30,640 nucleotides of DNA from Apostichopus californicus (lineage: Eukaryota; Echinodermata; Holothuroidea; Aspidochirotida; Stichopodidae), in NCBI GenBank assembly GCA_020650975.1, contig JAIPMN010009719.1, forward strand, positions 1 to 30,640, in the 5' to 3' direction. A program made the position numbers and the translations under genes. The notes below the pieces were generated by a model. The model had not been told where the DNA came from. It worked only from the letters and a program-made list of their open reading frames with translations, and ran no database searches. This document shows, in pieces, positions 1 through 13,200 of this stretch. Positions within the stretch are counted from its first letter, which is position 1. The number at the start of each line of letters is the position of its first letter.

Positions 1-50
1 TGGTATGTAAATTTCTTCTTCATATATCTAGCAACACTCTAAAAACAAAT

Positions 51-158
51 GAGTGGATTTCATTCCATTGGAGTGATCACTCGGCGCACTTCAAATTAAG
101 AGTGAAATATAACTCTATTAGGAGTTAAGATTTACTCCAATGGAGTGGAAATTCACTC
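51..158. repeat. Imperfect inverted repeat, MITE-like
   Basis: Left arm 51-76 (starting gagtggattt) and right arm 132-158 (ending aattcactc) are near reverse complements, with about 55 bases between them. The surrounding 35-180 bases are rich in gagtg/cactc words, which suggests a larger decayed miniature element. Clear target-site duplications were not seen. Confidence 0.45.
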
Positions 159-177
159 TTATACCGGAATGGTATAA

Positions 178-212
178 GAGTGATATTTCAGCAGAGTGAT
201 ATTTCAGCAGAT
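178..212 (+). repeat. Short tandem duplication
   Basis: The word gagtgatatttcagca occurs twice back to back. It looks like a simple local duplication at the edge of the preceding inverted-repeat element. Confidence 0.7.
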
Positions 213-969
213 ATCGATATCGCGCAGCACAACAATGTTCGTGGTGTATGGTCGCAATCGTCGCATCGACCATTGCCATGCCATGCTGTGTGCACCATTC
301 TCATGATTACTACAGATATTGTATTATTCTTATTCTGCCAGATGCAGACGAGAAAATTGTGTAACTCTATTTCCCAAATTATTGAACAAATAATATTAGT
401 GAATCGCACTGATGAGTGTTTTTTTTTTTACAACATTTTTTTTTACCCCATTCCCAGTGGGGGGACCAGTGGGGGGGCAGCCGATTTCATGAGGGGCCTC
501 GGCCCCCCCCCCCCAGGCCTCCCCGTAGCGACGCCACTGCATGAGATACAATAACACCTTTGATTCCGTAGTACTTATACACTGAAGGCCACACCACTAG
601 GATGTATTGGTTCTCAATGGGCGGGTCCTAAAAGGCCAGGAAATTAGCCACGCCGGGACACAGGGGGTGGGGGAGCGTTCCAGGCCTCTCCTCATGCAGA
701 CTACTGTATGTAGCACCCATTCTGAGTCTTCGTCGTGTGTACAAAAGCTTGGCAAGTTGCAGGACACCAGTATTAAATATTTTTGGTTTACATCCTGCTC
801 AGAATTCCTGCAAGGGTTCAGGGCCAGAAGTGAACACATGGATAAATAAGCGACGTATGATCAGGAAGAGTAGCAGCTCCCTGGTAGGATACATGTATGT
901 GTACTGTGTATAGTTGAAATACATATTAGTGGTATATACCTGATAATGAGCTGTCGCTGAACACGAAGG

Positions 970-1022
970 CTCAGCACCACTGATCTGTACACTAACTTAG
1001 TGTACAGATCAGTGCTCAGCAC
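970..1022. repeat. Perfect 17-bp palindrome flanked by 8-bp direct repeats
   Basis: Arms 978-994 (cactgatctgtacacta) and 998-1014 are perfect reverse complements separated by the 3-base spacer act. The octamer ctcagcac lies immediately outside on both sides (970-977 and 1015-1022) as a direct repeat. An 8-bp target duplication around an inverted repeat is what hAT-type transposons leave, so this could be a very short insertion or excision relic. A template-switch event at replication could give the same picture. Confidence 0.8.
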
Positions 1023-1179
1023 GTATGTACTTAGGATCCACGGAGTAACCTGCTGTAAGTACTGTACCTGTCAAGGCAGCGGTCGATGAGTCACGCTGTC
1101 CGAACACAGTAGTGATCATAACATAACAGTGGACTGTGGAGCCCAAAAAAAAGAAGGACCAATTGACAAGAAGTATATC

Positions 1180-1262
1180 ATGTCAAGAAACTTCTTCAAA
1201 AAGAAAGCTTTTATCTCCATATGACAAAATGGCAGGACCTAACGCGCCTTCTAAATCAATAG
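1180..1262 (+). promoter_or_regulatory. Two short upstream open reading frames
   Basis: One ATG at 1180 opens a 14-codon frame ending in TGA at 1222-1224. A second ATG at 1221 opens a 13-codon frame ending in TAG at 1260-1262, so it overlaps the proposed main start at 1229 in another frame. If this DNA is in the transcript leader, both would be expected to lower or condition translation of the main frame. The effect is inference; the frames themselves are read directly. Confidence 0.4.
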
Positions 1263-1268
1263 AGACTG
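1229..1268 (+). CDS. Exon 1 (candidate start), residues 1-13
   Basis: ATG at 1229 sits in an aaaATGG context and encodes MAGPNAPSKSIET before a GTAAGC donor at 1269. It leaves one base (g), so it joins in phase 1 to the exon at 3821 and forms a Val codon. The frame has an upstream stop at 1124-1126 and no earlier in-frame ATG in between, which supports this as the first codon. It is a short exon found by phase and context, so an additional or different first exon upstream or within the next intron remains possible. Confidence 0.5.
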
Positions 1269-4200
1269 GTAAGCAAGTAAAAACATGGAATACTACCATT
1301 GCCTAAGAAGATAGCCTAACGTTACTTCAAATCAACGTACTCCGTAGGTTGTAACGTTTTGTACTACTTTACTAGCCTGGTCCTAACGACACGTTAGGCT
1401 CTGTAGAAAGAGGAGACTAACTTCTCTAGGAGTAGGAGCGCAAGGCCTCTCGTTAGACGCATTTTAAGGTGTACACGAGTAGGATCTGTTAACTTACAAT
1501 AAAAGGTACTCCAATGTTATACCAAAATGTAGTGGCTAATGCAAGTCAAGAAATTGAAGACGGCTATGAAAGTGTGAGTGAATTAGCACAGCCAAAATTG
1601 TTGTGTGAGGCCCTAATGTAGACCAAATGAACGCAAAGATTTTATTAATCATTAGCTCCTGCTCATATGCATAGGTGAGCTCAGGTGCTCCCAAAGATAT
1701 TGTGTAATTATATTCAGGCATATTCAGGCTTATAACAAAAGGCAACTCACCTTTGGGCTTTGATGGCTCTTAGTACTCTTAGCTCAACTGCACAACATAA
1801 CAAGCTAACTCATCAGTATTAACTGTCACAGCTGGGATCAAGGGTGAAATTAAGGTTTTGAGGCCTAGGACTAGGAGCCACTTTCTGGGAAACATGCTTC
1901 TTGGTAGACCTAGCTGTGACTTGTACGTACACCTGTATGCCTATTTTCCAAAATCTGTTCTTGTCGTCTTCATTGCAGAAAACTAATGCTCCTTAATCCA
2001 TTAGTGACCCCTTGACAGCTACTTGCTAAGTTAATAGCCATCTTTATTGCATTGAAATCTATGATCTAAAAGGCATATGTGGCACATATGCAACCTGTGT
2101 GTTGATCGGAATATGAAATTGTTTGCAAAAATACTAATAATAATACCAAATTTATATAGCACTCTAATAAGTCAAGACATACAGTACTCTAAATTGCTTT
2201 ACAACAAGAACAAAATACTGAACAAAACAGACTTCATAGGCTATCTAAAATAAAAATCAGTGTTGAAGGATAGCAAAAGTGTTTTTTCTGTTATTTTTCT
2301 CTCTTTTTGGTTTTGATGATAATCGTAACCATGGTGCCTGCTTGTAAACACGATATCTCAAAAAGCGAAGCTTGGACCACTCACATATTAAGTGTGCAGA
2401 AGTACCACATTAAGTAGAAGAAGCCTATTGTTTTAAGAGGAGGTCAAATGTCATTTGGGGTTACCAGGGGTCAAATTGTTAAAGCATGGTAAACACGATA
2501 TCTCAAGAAGGGAATCTTGGACCAATCTCATATTTAGTATGTAGTTGTGACATGTTACGTACAAGAAGCCTATTGTTTCTTGTGGAGGTCAAATATCATT
2601 TGGAGTCATCAGGGGTCAAATTGTGGAACCTTGTTTTATAATCTACGGTATCTCCCACTGGCAATCCTATTTAGATAACATGTGCGTTATGCCTCATTAG
2701 AATAGGAGAGGCTGTTGGCAATTGGAAATCAGCTTAAGGGCATCCGTAGATATGAATCAAGAAGTCTGGACCAAATCTCCATTGACTTGAGTTTGTCGCT
2801 AACTTACGTCGCTGCATACATGCCTGTGCACAAAGATGTATAATGAAATGTTGTACTGTTTGTACATGCTTACTGTATTGGCATGGATGATATCATGATG
2901 AATAATCGGTATTATATCTTTGCTTGCTTTGTTGAAGTTTCCCGTCATATGTTGCAATTGTCAAAATCAGTGCCAAATAAAAACTTTAATTTTGAATGTA
3001 GTAATATTGGGGAACTGACCAGACGACGTTTACGAAAATTAAATGTCGCCTAGTTAGATGTTTTAGAGGCAAACCAGACGCATAATCTTGGGGACAGTTT
3101 GCTCGGTGCCTGTTTAATGTACAGCTTGTAGGTGTACCACATTGAGTAGAAGAAGCCTGTTGTACTTGGTAGAGATCAATCTGTATTCTGAATACTAGAA
3201 AAGTTTCCATCTGGTCATCAGCTACCAATGTGAATATTGTTTGTCATATCTCAATTGCCTTTTGCTATACTACTTATATTGAAGTATGTTGTTCATCCTG
3301 GCTATACCCTTGTACAGCCTAGTGTGTCACTTTCATATAAGATTATTCATGTAGCATCACTGAAACCAGTGGCGTAGAAAGGTACTTTTGAGTGGGGGGC
3401 TGAAGACTGATGGCCGGCCTCGGGGAGGGGTCTAAGGGGAGGGGATTTTTTTTGCATTTCCAGGTGGCCTCAGATGCAATTTGGTGCAATATAGCACACT
3501 TCAACACCCACTCCATTTTGTAAATAATTTTGCATTTTTACCTGGCCTTAGATGCAATTTGGTGCTCCAAATGAGATTTTTTTCTCATTTGGAAATGAAA
3601 AAGGGGTTTTCTGACTTGCGGAGCGGGGGCGGAATGATACTTCCGCCCCACCATATTTTTCACTGGGGGGGCTGGCGCCCCCCAGCCCCCCTGGTTCCTA
3701 CGCCCTTGACTGAAACCACTCTGCTTAATTCTTCATTTGATCATCACAACAACTTACACATGCAGCTTTCCATTTCAGGAAGTAAGTAACCAAATAATGT
3801 TGATATTTTTTGGTTTCCAGTACAAATTATACATGCTGAAGTGGATCTCGAACCAGTTATTCGACCGCTAGCAATTGCGTTCGAAAAACATCTCAAGCTT
3901 CCAGGGAAGGCAGATTTTGACACCGACAGGGGTAAGTCTAAAATTAACTGTGGTGTACTTTCAACAGTTATTGGTATGGAAAACCAAAACATTCTACTGA
4001 ACATTGCAAACAAACTGGTGGTGTTTTGAGGTAGCCAAATTGCTAATTTTTCAATCAATCAATCAATCAATCAATCAGAAGACATTTATATAGTGCCAAA
4101 ATCAATAATGAAACCATCGATAAAAAAGTATGTTTTGCCAAGAGAAAAAGGAGAAATCATGGGAAGAAGAAAGCCACAATATCTAGATTAATATCCACTT

Positions 4201-7200
4201 ATGGAAGTTTTCAGAAAATTTGCACTGCCGAAATGTCCCTCACGACCAACCTGTGGATAAATGTTTGGAACTGTCCGTTCGCTGACCGGTGCGTTCAGAC
4301 ATGGTCGACAAATTTCATAACCAAAGTTACTTTGGAACGTTGACAGAAAATGTGTTGTTGTTTGTAACTAGATTGCATCATGTTTGACTGCCATGCATAT
4401 CATCAAGTGGAAACATGTAATAAAATTAAAAATCTGTTATGAACATCTTTTTCATGCAGAATACAGGGCAAGTCACATCATTGATCAGTTAAAGGGAGTG
4501 ATTGACCAGAGAACACATTCAGTGTTGTACATTACGGATGCTCTTCTCAAGTTATTCAAGGATGAGAGGAAACTGCAAGGAACGTTGAGAGGTACGTCCG
4601 GGTTATTGTTTGTTTTGTTTTTTATCTACTGTAAATGTAATGTGGTAAATGTGGGTGTTGTTGTATCGTTGATGTAGTTTCTCTTCCCGTTGATGAACTA
4701 GCCTAAAATTCAGTCACTATTAATCCTCTCTTTGTCCCTCCACTGTTTACCTCTCCTCTTCCCCTGTTGGTTTCTTTCTTTCTTCTCTCCATCCCTTGTC
4801 TACTAATCCTCTTTGTGTTCACCATGCTCATTAACCTGTCTGTATTCTGTGCATGTTTTTGTCCCGTCTGTTACTGTTACTTGTCATTTAGCCTTTGAAG
4901 GAGATCCTGCTAGGATCAAAACGTTGGGCCAACTGACTTTTACACACTATAGAATGTGAACATGAAGGTAATTTTCTGGCAGCAGACGACATGACATTCA
5001 AAAGTGGGACAGAAATGTTCCTTACTGCTCGTTGTCTTGTTCTTAACCCTGGAAGTGGTTGTTATCAGGTGACTTTTTTTTAATGTGAAAGATATCCAAC
5101 AAGGAGGGGGGGGGGGGTGGTGGGGAAGAAGTCTGGCCTTAAAAACAAGACACACATATTTGCCACCTTGGACAAATCTAGCACCTTTTCTGCAACCATG
5201 AAAGTTGGTGGCCTCGACATGTTTTGACAAAAGGTACATTGGTTTAACACTCTTGTGCTTCACATAGGAAATGTTTAGTCCCTAAAAACCATTTAACAGC
5301 CTACAATGTGGTTGACTACAATTAGCTTTGACAGCAAAAATCAAACAGCACTTGTTTTTCACAACGTTCATGACCCATTTTCTGAACGTTACCGTTTGAG
5401 GAACACTGTACTGACAGTCCTGCTATTTTTCTTTACATTGGAAGTCACCCTCTGGGGAGCTGCCTTACGGAACTTGCTTTTTCAGTGCGTTTGCAGCCTT
5501 TGGTAGTATTTGCTATGCATTTATCTTAACACTTAACATTTTTTTCTTAGATCTTCTGGAGAAAAATGCAAAGCTTGGAGGAAGTTCAGGCAAGCCAATT
5601 GCAATTCTGTGGGCAATAATAAGTGATAAAAATCTAGTGAAAGCTACTCTCAACGTCAAGTCCAAGAACCTGAGTAAAAGTTCCGCCCATGGCTTGTCAA
5701 TGTGTCATTTTGCTCTGAGTGAGAAGGGTAACCTCGTGGAAGCTGTTCAGAAGATATGGCTAGGTGAGTGAAAACTGTATGTGACATTGAAGGCTTTGGC
5801 TCTTGCCAAACTGAAAGCACTTTGATTTTGTAACCTGCCTTTGACAAAATATAAAAAATGACAAATATGGCTTAAAAATATTGCAACAAAAAGTAATAAT
5901 TGAAAACTTAATCTACAAGAAAGGGGTCGAGGGTAAAATTTCTTTCTTACCTGCTGGCAATCCCTGTGAACTGTTCTTTGCCAGGGTATGCCGTCAGAAT
6001 ACAGAATGTGATAGTAATGGCTGTACTGCATCCATAGTTTTTGGTTTTGATGATAATCGTAACCTTTGCATTCATGATGGCGTATGTGTGTGTGCGTTTA
6101 TTTTGTATTCTGACCGAGGACTTGAACAAAAGAATTCCAGGTCCTCGGTTGTGATTTCTAAAGAATCACCACGTCCTCTGAAGAATTCTATTGTATGGGG
6201 TATTGTTAAGGTTAGGGTACATGGATTTGAACAATGGAAAATACAATGGGGTCCTCGGTTGGAATGTAATACAAACATGTGTGTGTTTATGTGTGTGTGT
6301 GTTGTTGGCTGAGTGCGTTTGTGACGCCCAGCTTGTAAACACGATATCTCAAGAAAGGAAGGTCAGACCAATTTCATATTTCGTATGTAGAAGAACCACA
6401 TTGAGTACAAGAAGCTTATAGTTTTTGGTGGAGGTTAAAGGTCATTTGGGGTCATCAAATGTCAAATCGTGAAACCCTTGTAAACATGTTCACCCTCATT
6501 ATACATTACGTTAGATTCCTGAAGATATCTCAAGATGGGAAGCTTGGGCAGACCTCTAATTTAGTGTGTAGAAGTACCACATTGAGTACAAGAAGCATAT
6601 TGTTTTTGGTTGAAGTCAAAGGTAATTTAGGGTCTCCAGGGGTCAAATTGTGAAAACCTTGTAAACACGATATCTCAAGATGGGAAGCTTGGGCAGACCT
6701 CTAATTTAGTGTGTAGAAGTACCACATTGAGTACAAGAAGCCTATTGTGTTTGGTCGAAGTCAAAGGTAAATTGGGGTCACCAGGGGTCAAATTGTGAAA
6801 ACCTTGTAAACACGATATCTCAAGATGGGAAGCTTGGCTAAGTTAAAGAAGACTTTTGTTTTTGGTGGAGGTCAAAGGTCATTTGGGGTCATCAAATGTC
6901 AAATCGTGAAACCCTTGTAAACATGTTCACCCTCATTATACATTACGTTAGATTCCTGAAGGAAACTGCTCATGTTAAATCATCGAAACCAAGTTGCATT
7001 TTTGCATTCTGATTGTTCTTCTTCTTCGTTATGCAGGGGATGATGCACTTCTTCCTAGTGCCTCTCCAGACCTAGGACCAGTTGATGTACCCCACCGGAG
7101 CAGCAGTTGCACAGACATAGGAAAGGACCCCGGTGTCGTCAACGAATTACCCTTTCCTGGCCGTAAGTATATCATAGGTTTTTAACTTCAGAATTTCAGA

Positions 7201-10200
7201 AGAAATTACTAGTCATAACTAGTTGTTTTTAGAAGTTTCGCATATGCCGGCTAAGCAGCGTTAAATAACCAGCCAGGTATATGTACGTGTTTTATCTTGA
7301 ACCATGATGTTATCTTTGGAATTATCTGGATTGGAATTAATTTCAATCCCCGAAGAGATTTATCTTTATATATTAGAATGAATTATTCCCTGAATAGATG
7401 ACAGTAGTTTGCCACTTTATCTAAAACTAGGAATTTATAAGCTAGAGCAGTGCTCTATAAGCTAGAGCAGTGCTCTATAAACTAGAGCAGCAATGCTGCA
7501 GAATCTCGATACTACTGACGATGTGCTTGTACTTTGATAATCCGCTGTGTATCAGTAGAGACGGATTTTCGGAGGTGGAAGTTTTCTTTAGGCAAGTTTG
7601 TTAACAGACATCCTCAGATGATTGGAAATTATCTGTATTTGGAAATCATCTGGACGATCTTTGTTAAACGAAAGAGTAATATAAAGCAGGTGTTTCTTAT
7701 TCTTAATGAACAGAATAAATGGAAATTAAGTTTGGCAGTTTCTCTCTTTATTAAACAATTGCACACAATTTATGCACATAATTATGGTCTATACCATTGT
7801 AACAACCATCCATATATATGTATACATGAAATCACATCGTTTATGAATTCACATTACAGCATTGCAAAGGAATGTGATAGGTACTGCCATGCACATGTTT
7901 CCCATGCAGTGATTAACAAAGAGGAACAAGTGTTAGCCATAGAAGATACTGTAGTTAAGAAGGACCAGGGCCTTCTTCATTAGTATTAATGAATGGGTTT
8001 TAATAATCAGTAGTATTAATAGTGCATACCATTAGTATAGCAGGTTTTTGCAAACAGAACCACACTGTAAGTAAGTGATGCTAGTTCCACCAACATCCCA
8101 ACTTGTGTAACTGATCTCTCTTGTTTAACGTCTAACAAAGATCTACCAAAGCAAATTTTTTTGAACAACAAATGGAAATAATGGCATCTATTCTCTCTTC
8201 TGGTGTGGCATTGATGGTTCCACAAATTTTAAATAATGTAGATACCAATGCAAATCTTTGTACAACAAGTACTTAACATTAATGAACAAAACAATGGCGT
8301 TTATTTTTTTTTTACCTGTTCTGAAGTGATGTTGACATGTAAACGACCGTTCATTATTTCTTCATAGTCTCCATCGTTTACTTTGGTACTGGTCAACTGA
8401 AGATTGTGACCCAGTTAGCATCCCGCCTCATGATACACATGTGTGAAGAAGCATCGCCCTACTATTTCCCATTCTTCAAGTCTGGTGAGTCGTCCATTTT
8501 GTATTCAAAACACAATACTTACCATAGCAGTCGTTTCTCGTAGTAATGTTTCTCGGCATGGAAATATATATTGTGAAACATCATAGTGGAAGTATCTTAT
8601 CAATCTTGCATCAGTGTCCAGCGCTCGATGCATTGGGCAATTAACTGGCTAAATGCCAATGAATTTTGCCAATTTGCACGTAGAAAGCAGCAGACAGTAG
8701 ATATTTTGTTCTGCCAATAGACATCACGATCATAAAAACATAATAGGTCGGTCAACAGTCCTCGGTCAAAGAATCTTCATGATTTCCACACCTAACATAT
8801 GTATACTACTTTAGTGATGGGAATCGTTCCACAATTTTCCTCCCAGGCACTCGTTTGCTAATTTTAGGCAGTCCCCTAAGTACTTGTTCATTATGCATTT
8901 AACCTAAAATCCCAATTCAGCCTATACTACAAGCTGCATACATAAGCCTAATGTTACTAGGTGTATAGGCTGTGCAGGCCTTCAGTCATGTATACGGTAA
9001 GACTGTACACAACCCATGGACTGATCTATACTGCAAGGCTGCATATTTATATTTACCAATGATATCCTAACATTGCATTTTCAAATCAAACAAATACAAT
9101 GTTTTCCCCCATATCATGTTTATCAGTGATCTATGAAAGAGTATTTTAACTTGCAAGGGTGCAAGCCCACTGCCTTGTCAAGCCTAACAGTGAAATGTCC
9201 CATTGAAAGAATTACTCATGAAATTGTGGGTGCAGTTCCTTAAAGCAGTTGTTGGGGTATAATTGGCATAGAATTGCTCTATTTAAGCAATGGGAGATGC
9301 TTTACGGCTTTATTATCCAACCTTTTCTATCACATGCCTGAGAGAACTTGATTTAAGTCGGTAGACGTTTGAAGCACTGGCAGTTTTTAGCAAGTGGCTA
9401 AAAGTGTGTAATTTTAGGCCCGGTGTCAAAACAAACACAAAAACATTTCACTCCCGTGTTCCAGCCTCCCACCCTCCCCCCACCCCCCCCCCCCACACAC
9501 TGCACCAAGAAGAAACTGTCTTGACCTGGTCCAGAAAAGATTTGTGGTCGCATCGCTATGGTGAAGGAAGATTGTTTATGAAAATCATAGGCCTCAATCA
9601 GCTTGTGGTAATGGAGAGTGCACTCTAGATCAACATACGCTCTTTAACTATCTTTGTGTCATGTGAGGTCAACAAAAGATACAAGATGGATTTTGTTTTC
9701 TGAAATTTATAGTACCTGCAGTAATGACCCTTTGTACAACAGCAATATTGTTTGCTTTGAAAATCTTTGTGACATGCAGTATTAACAAAGTAAAGAAACT
9801 AACCTGATTGTTTTGCCTAAACAGATAAAGATGACTCCGTTAAAAAGATTATGATGCAGATGAAGGGATTAAGCAGTAGACATTTTAGGGTGGTGCTTAT
9901 CCTATCAAAGGAACTCCTTGAACTTCTAAAAGAGAGTGGTGAACTTGATGAATTTGGTAAGTTGTTATTCAGTCTCTGACGCTCAGAAATAGGGTAACAA
10001 TTCAACCGTTGAATATTTAAATATACATTTATCATTAATTAATAATAAGATACCTCTTTTTGTATAGTAATTTTGTTGCACTTCTGATGTGCATGTGAAG
10101 GGTTTAAGCAGTGGGCATTTAAGGTTGTGCTCAAATCATATCAACTTCTGCATACACTGTATGCTTTATGACTTCATTGTGTATAAATATATATCTAATA

Positions 10201-13200
10201 TACCATGGCTTCACCTTACCAATACATTTCCACTGTGTCTGTATGCTGTTTCTGAAATAAGTTGAACACCGACCAGCTTTTACAGGGTTACCTAGTTAAT
10301 TCTGATGAATCTGGTAGGACTATGACATTAATGTGTTTATTTTGGCAGTGAGGATATGTGCAAGAACCAGTGTCATGAAGCCTCCTCGAGTCAGTTTCCT
10401 GACGGAAGGTATACCGCTTGAAGATGTCGAGGGGTATTCCAGGAGCCTCGGTGAAACTATCACTGAGAGATGTTTTCTGAATATAGATCCCGAGAAAGTA
10501 GATGATTTAGCATTTTATCTGAAGCGCATCTTTGATGGTGAGTCTTTCTTTGTGTACAGTGCAGGTTTATACTCCACAAATGGATTAAAACTAGACAAGC
10601 TGTTTGGTTTGCTGGCAATACCATTTGCAAGTTTTCTTGATTACAAACATGAAATATAACTGCAATCAATTTATATAATATCTTTTACAGTGTGGTAAAA
10701 CTGCCCGGTTGAAGGGGTATTACACAAACCTTGCTGGGAAGTTTTCAGCATCCTTAGGTTAGAACCACAACCTCATGGAATACATACTAAATATGGCATT
10801 TTTTAATATTTTTTAAAACTTTTTCTATGATGATCATATATTATATGTGGGTCCACACTATTGTGGTGTACAACAACACTTGCAGGGGCTGTACATTAAC
10901 GATTTCCCTGTTGCCAGGGGCAAGTGAAAAATTATGTCGGGCAAGCCCTCTCTTATCTCAACTTGCCCGATTCAGCAGGTGATAGATGAGTAAATATTAA
11001 CAACTATTATTATCTACTATCAAACCACAAACATAAATCTCGATGAGATCATTCTTGTTTCGTCCTTCGGAAGAACGTTCCTTCGTCTCAACGATCTTTT
11101 CACTTTTACACAGTAAGTCAATGGGACTTCTCCATTGAGTTAACTGTATGCGACAGGAAATCACACACTAACAGACCATTGACCACTAACTCCCAATGGG
11201 GAATTAACTGTGTAAACTAGTTCACTGTGCATTATATACAGGAATTTTCATGTACAGAGGTTGTTTACAAACTTCACAGAGCATTCCCTCCATTTGTAAA
11301 CACACAGTGGAAGCATCACTTAAAATCTAATATTACTAGTTTGTTACAGTTCACAGGTTCAGCTTACGAAGTACGTAATGTGTTTTAAAAGCACTCATAA
11401 ACATGTTGTGTTCATATGTTCATTTCTAAAGCAATTAAAAAGGTTTGTTGAACATCGATATCATGACGGCTTGGTTATATGCAGGCAACCCCTAAAACAG
11501 TCGAGTATGGTTCTAGTGGCCCAAGTAGATGACTGACAAAAACCAGGTGGAAATCCCCATCTGATGTATTTAAAATATAAGAGCACTAAATTACTACAAC
11601 AAAGGAAACTTATTAACAAGTTGTAACCACTGTATTTTGCTTTTCACGTTATTACAATCCATCCAAGTTAAGGACACAAGACTCCTGTAGTGCTGATATG
11701 CAGAAAGTCAAAACCACATTACACGATTATCTGTCATGTTGGTAAAAACATATTCGCTGACAAAAGCATGGAGCTGTCGAGTTGGTTAGGCTTCACTTTG
11801 CCGTACACCAGCAACGGTAGGGTAGTATTAGGTTCGTTAGCACAATAACGTGAAGAGAAAACATTTTTGTGTCAGAATACCAATACACTTAAGGTGGCCC
11901 AACACCTCCTAAGTTATTTATTGAGGCATTTTCTACATGCAGTAGGTCATAATTTGCAATAGTACAAGCATTTAAAGGAGTTTTGAGACAAGATTGTTGT
12001 CTCTCACAGCCATGATTTTTGGCAAAGATTTTTCAGATTCAGTCTCGACACATGTTTTGAGTGGAAGATAGATGGTTTGTCAACCTTAGATCTGTAAAAT
12101 ATGTTAACAAAGTGGATTGGTCTTCTGGGCGTTATGAGCAATATATATTCCAGCCACCTTGAATCTCGTTTTCACTGTGCAAAAAATAATCTGAGATCCT
12201 GCAGCAATGCTGCTCTAGTTTTGCAAATGCTTCTGACCAGCAATAGAGTGATAATGTCATATGATTTGTTGGCAAATAGAGTTGTGAAACTTTTTTTTTT
12301 TATGGTGTCTTTCTAACTCATATTTGTGAAGTAAAGTAATACTTTATAACAAAATATATAAACCCTGGATTTTAATCACGTACTCACTGCAACGGAGGTA
12401 TGAAGTTGTTCACTCGTTGTATCTCTCTGTTAGATGGGAGGAGAGCGGAACCAGTAGAAGACGAGGATCTCTCCTGGCGTGAAACCAAGAAAGAACACAT
12501 TAACGACAAAAGACGTGTGGTTATGAGCAGTGGTGAGTCCATTGTCATGCCCGACGACTGTCATGCCACCGTTCCTTCTCTGACATCCGTAATTAATCGG
12601 CCGCTTGCAGATCCTCGACCGATCGATACCATTGACGACGGCGACTCGCCCAGGAGTGTCCCCGCTGGCCACTTCAGTGTTGGAGACAGTGCATGCGGTG
12701 CTACAGACATGGAACAGAGGAGTGGGAGCGATACCTTCTCTGGATATTACGAGAAACAGGAGAAGACAACGAAGACTGATCCATGTCCAAGCGACGGCGG
12801 AAAGATGCATTCCGAGAACGGTTGCACCGTAGCCTTACCGAAGATTGAAAGCAGTCACGTTAACTTCAGCCTCGATTCACCGGGGTCTGCCAAAGGTGTC
12901 GCTGATAAGCCCCATTCGCTGAATAGCAAATCAAATTCTGTATCCTTTGAAGCCAGCCGTACATTACATCAACTTCCAACGAAACAGCAAGAGAGTGTGA
13001 GTGGAAAAGGAGGATCTCTTCACAGCAAGGAGACTGCCACATCATCAAATGCCCCTCCCAACTATGTCGGAGATGCCGTGGCCAAAAACACCAATCAGGT
13101 CCCACCTCATACCCATGGCTTCCCTCAGCACCACCAAGGAGCAGACAAGCACCCACCAATGGATCACCTACAAGGACGGCATGAGGTGACACCAAACTAC

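Larger units (their letters stand above)
1..1228. other. Upstream flank, no gene seen
   Basis: This stretch lies upstream of the proposed start codon at 1229. It contains small inverted repeats (51-158), a short tandem duplication near 178-212, a G/C homopolymer-rich patch at 460-520 and a perfect palindrome at 978-1014. Open frames on both strands around 597-849 overlap each other and show no domain, so I do not call them genes. I see no convincing TATA box or other promoter motif; the promoter and any 5' untranslated exon could lie anywhere here or outside the window. Confidence 0.6.
1269..3820 (+). other. Intron 1, repeat-bearing
   Basis: This 2.55-kb stretch runs from a GTAAGC donor to an AG acceptor at 3819-3820 preceded by a T-rich tract. 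It contains two units of a 145-bp repeat module (about 2303-2640) that recurs in intron 4, a single related scrap near 3130-3170, and a 340-bp terminal-inverted-repeat element at 3369-3708. Scattered short open frames on both strands show no recognisable protein. Confidence 0.6.

Noticed and set aside
180..554. Open frame of 124 codons
   Set aside because: It is built from repeat sequence and poly-T/poly-C runs, lacks a domain, and overlaps an open frame on the other strand.
597..849. Mirror open frames of 80 codons on both strands
   Set aside because: Both frames cover the same bases, with no motif and no splice support; most likely chance openness.
7534..7983. Open frame of 149 codons in intron 5
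   Set aside because: No early ATG, no recognisable domain, AT-rich codon use like the surrounding intron, and no splice sites in phase with the gene.
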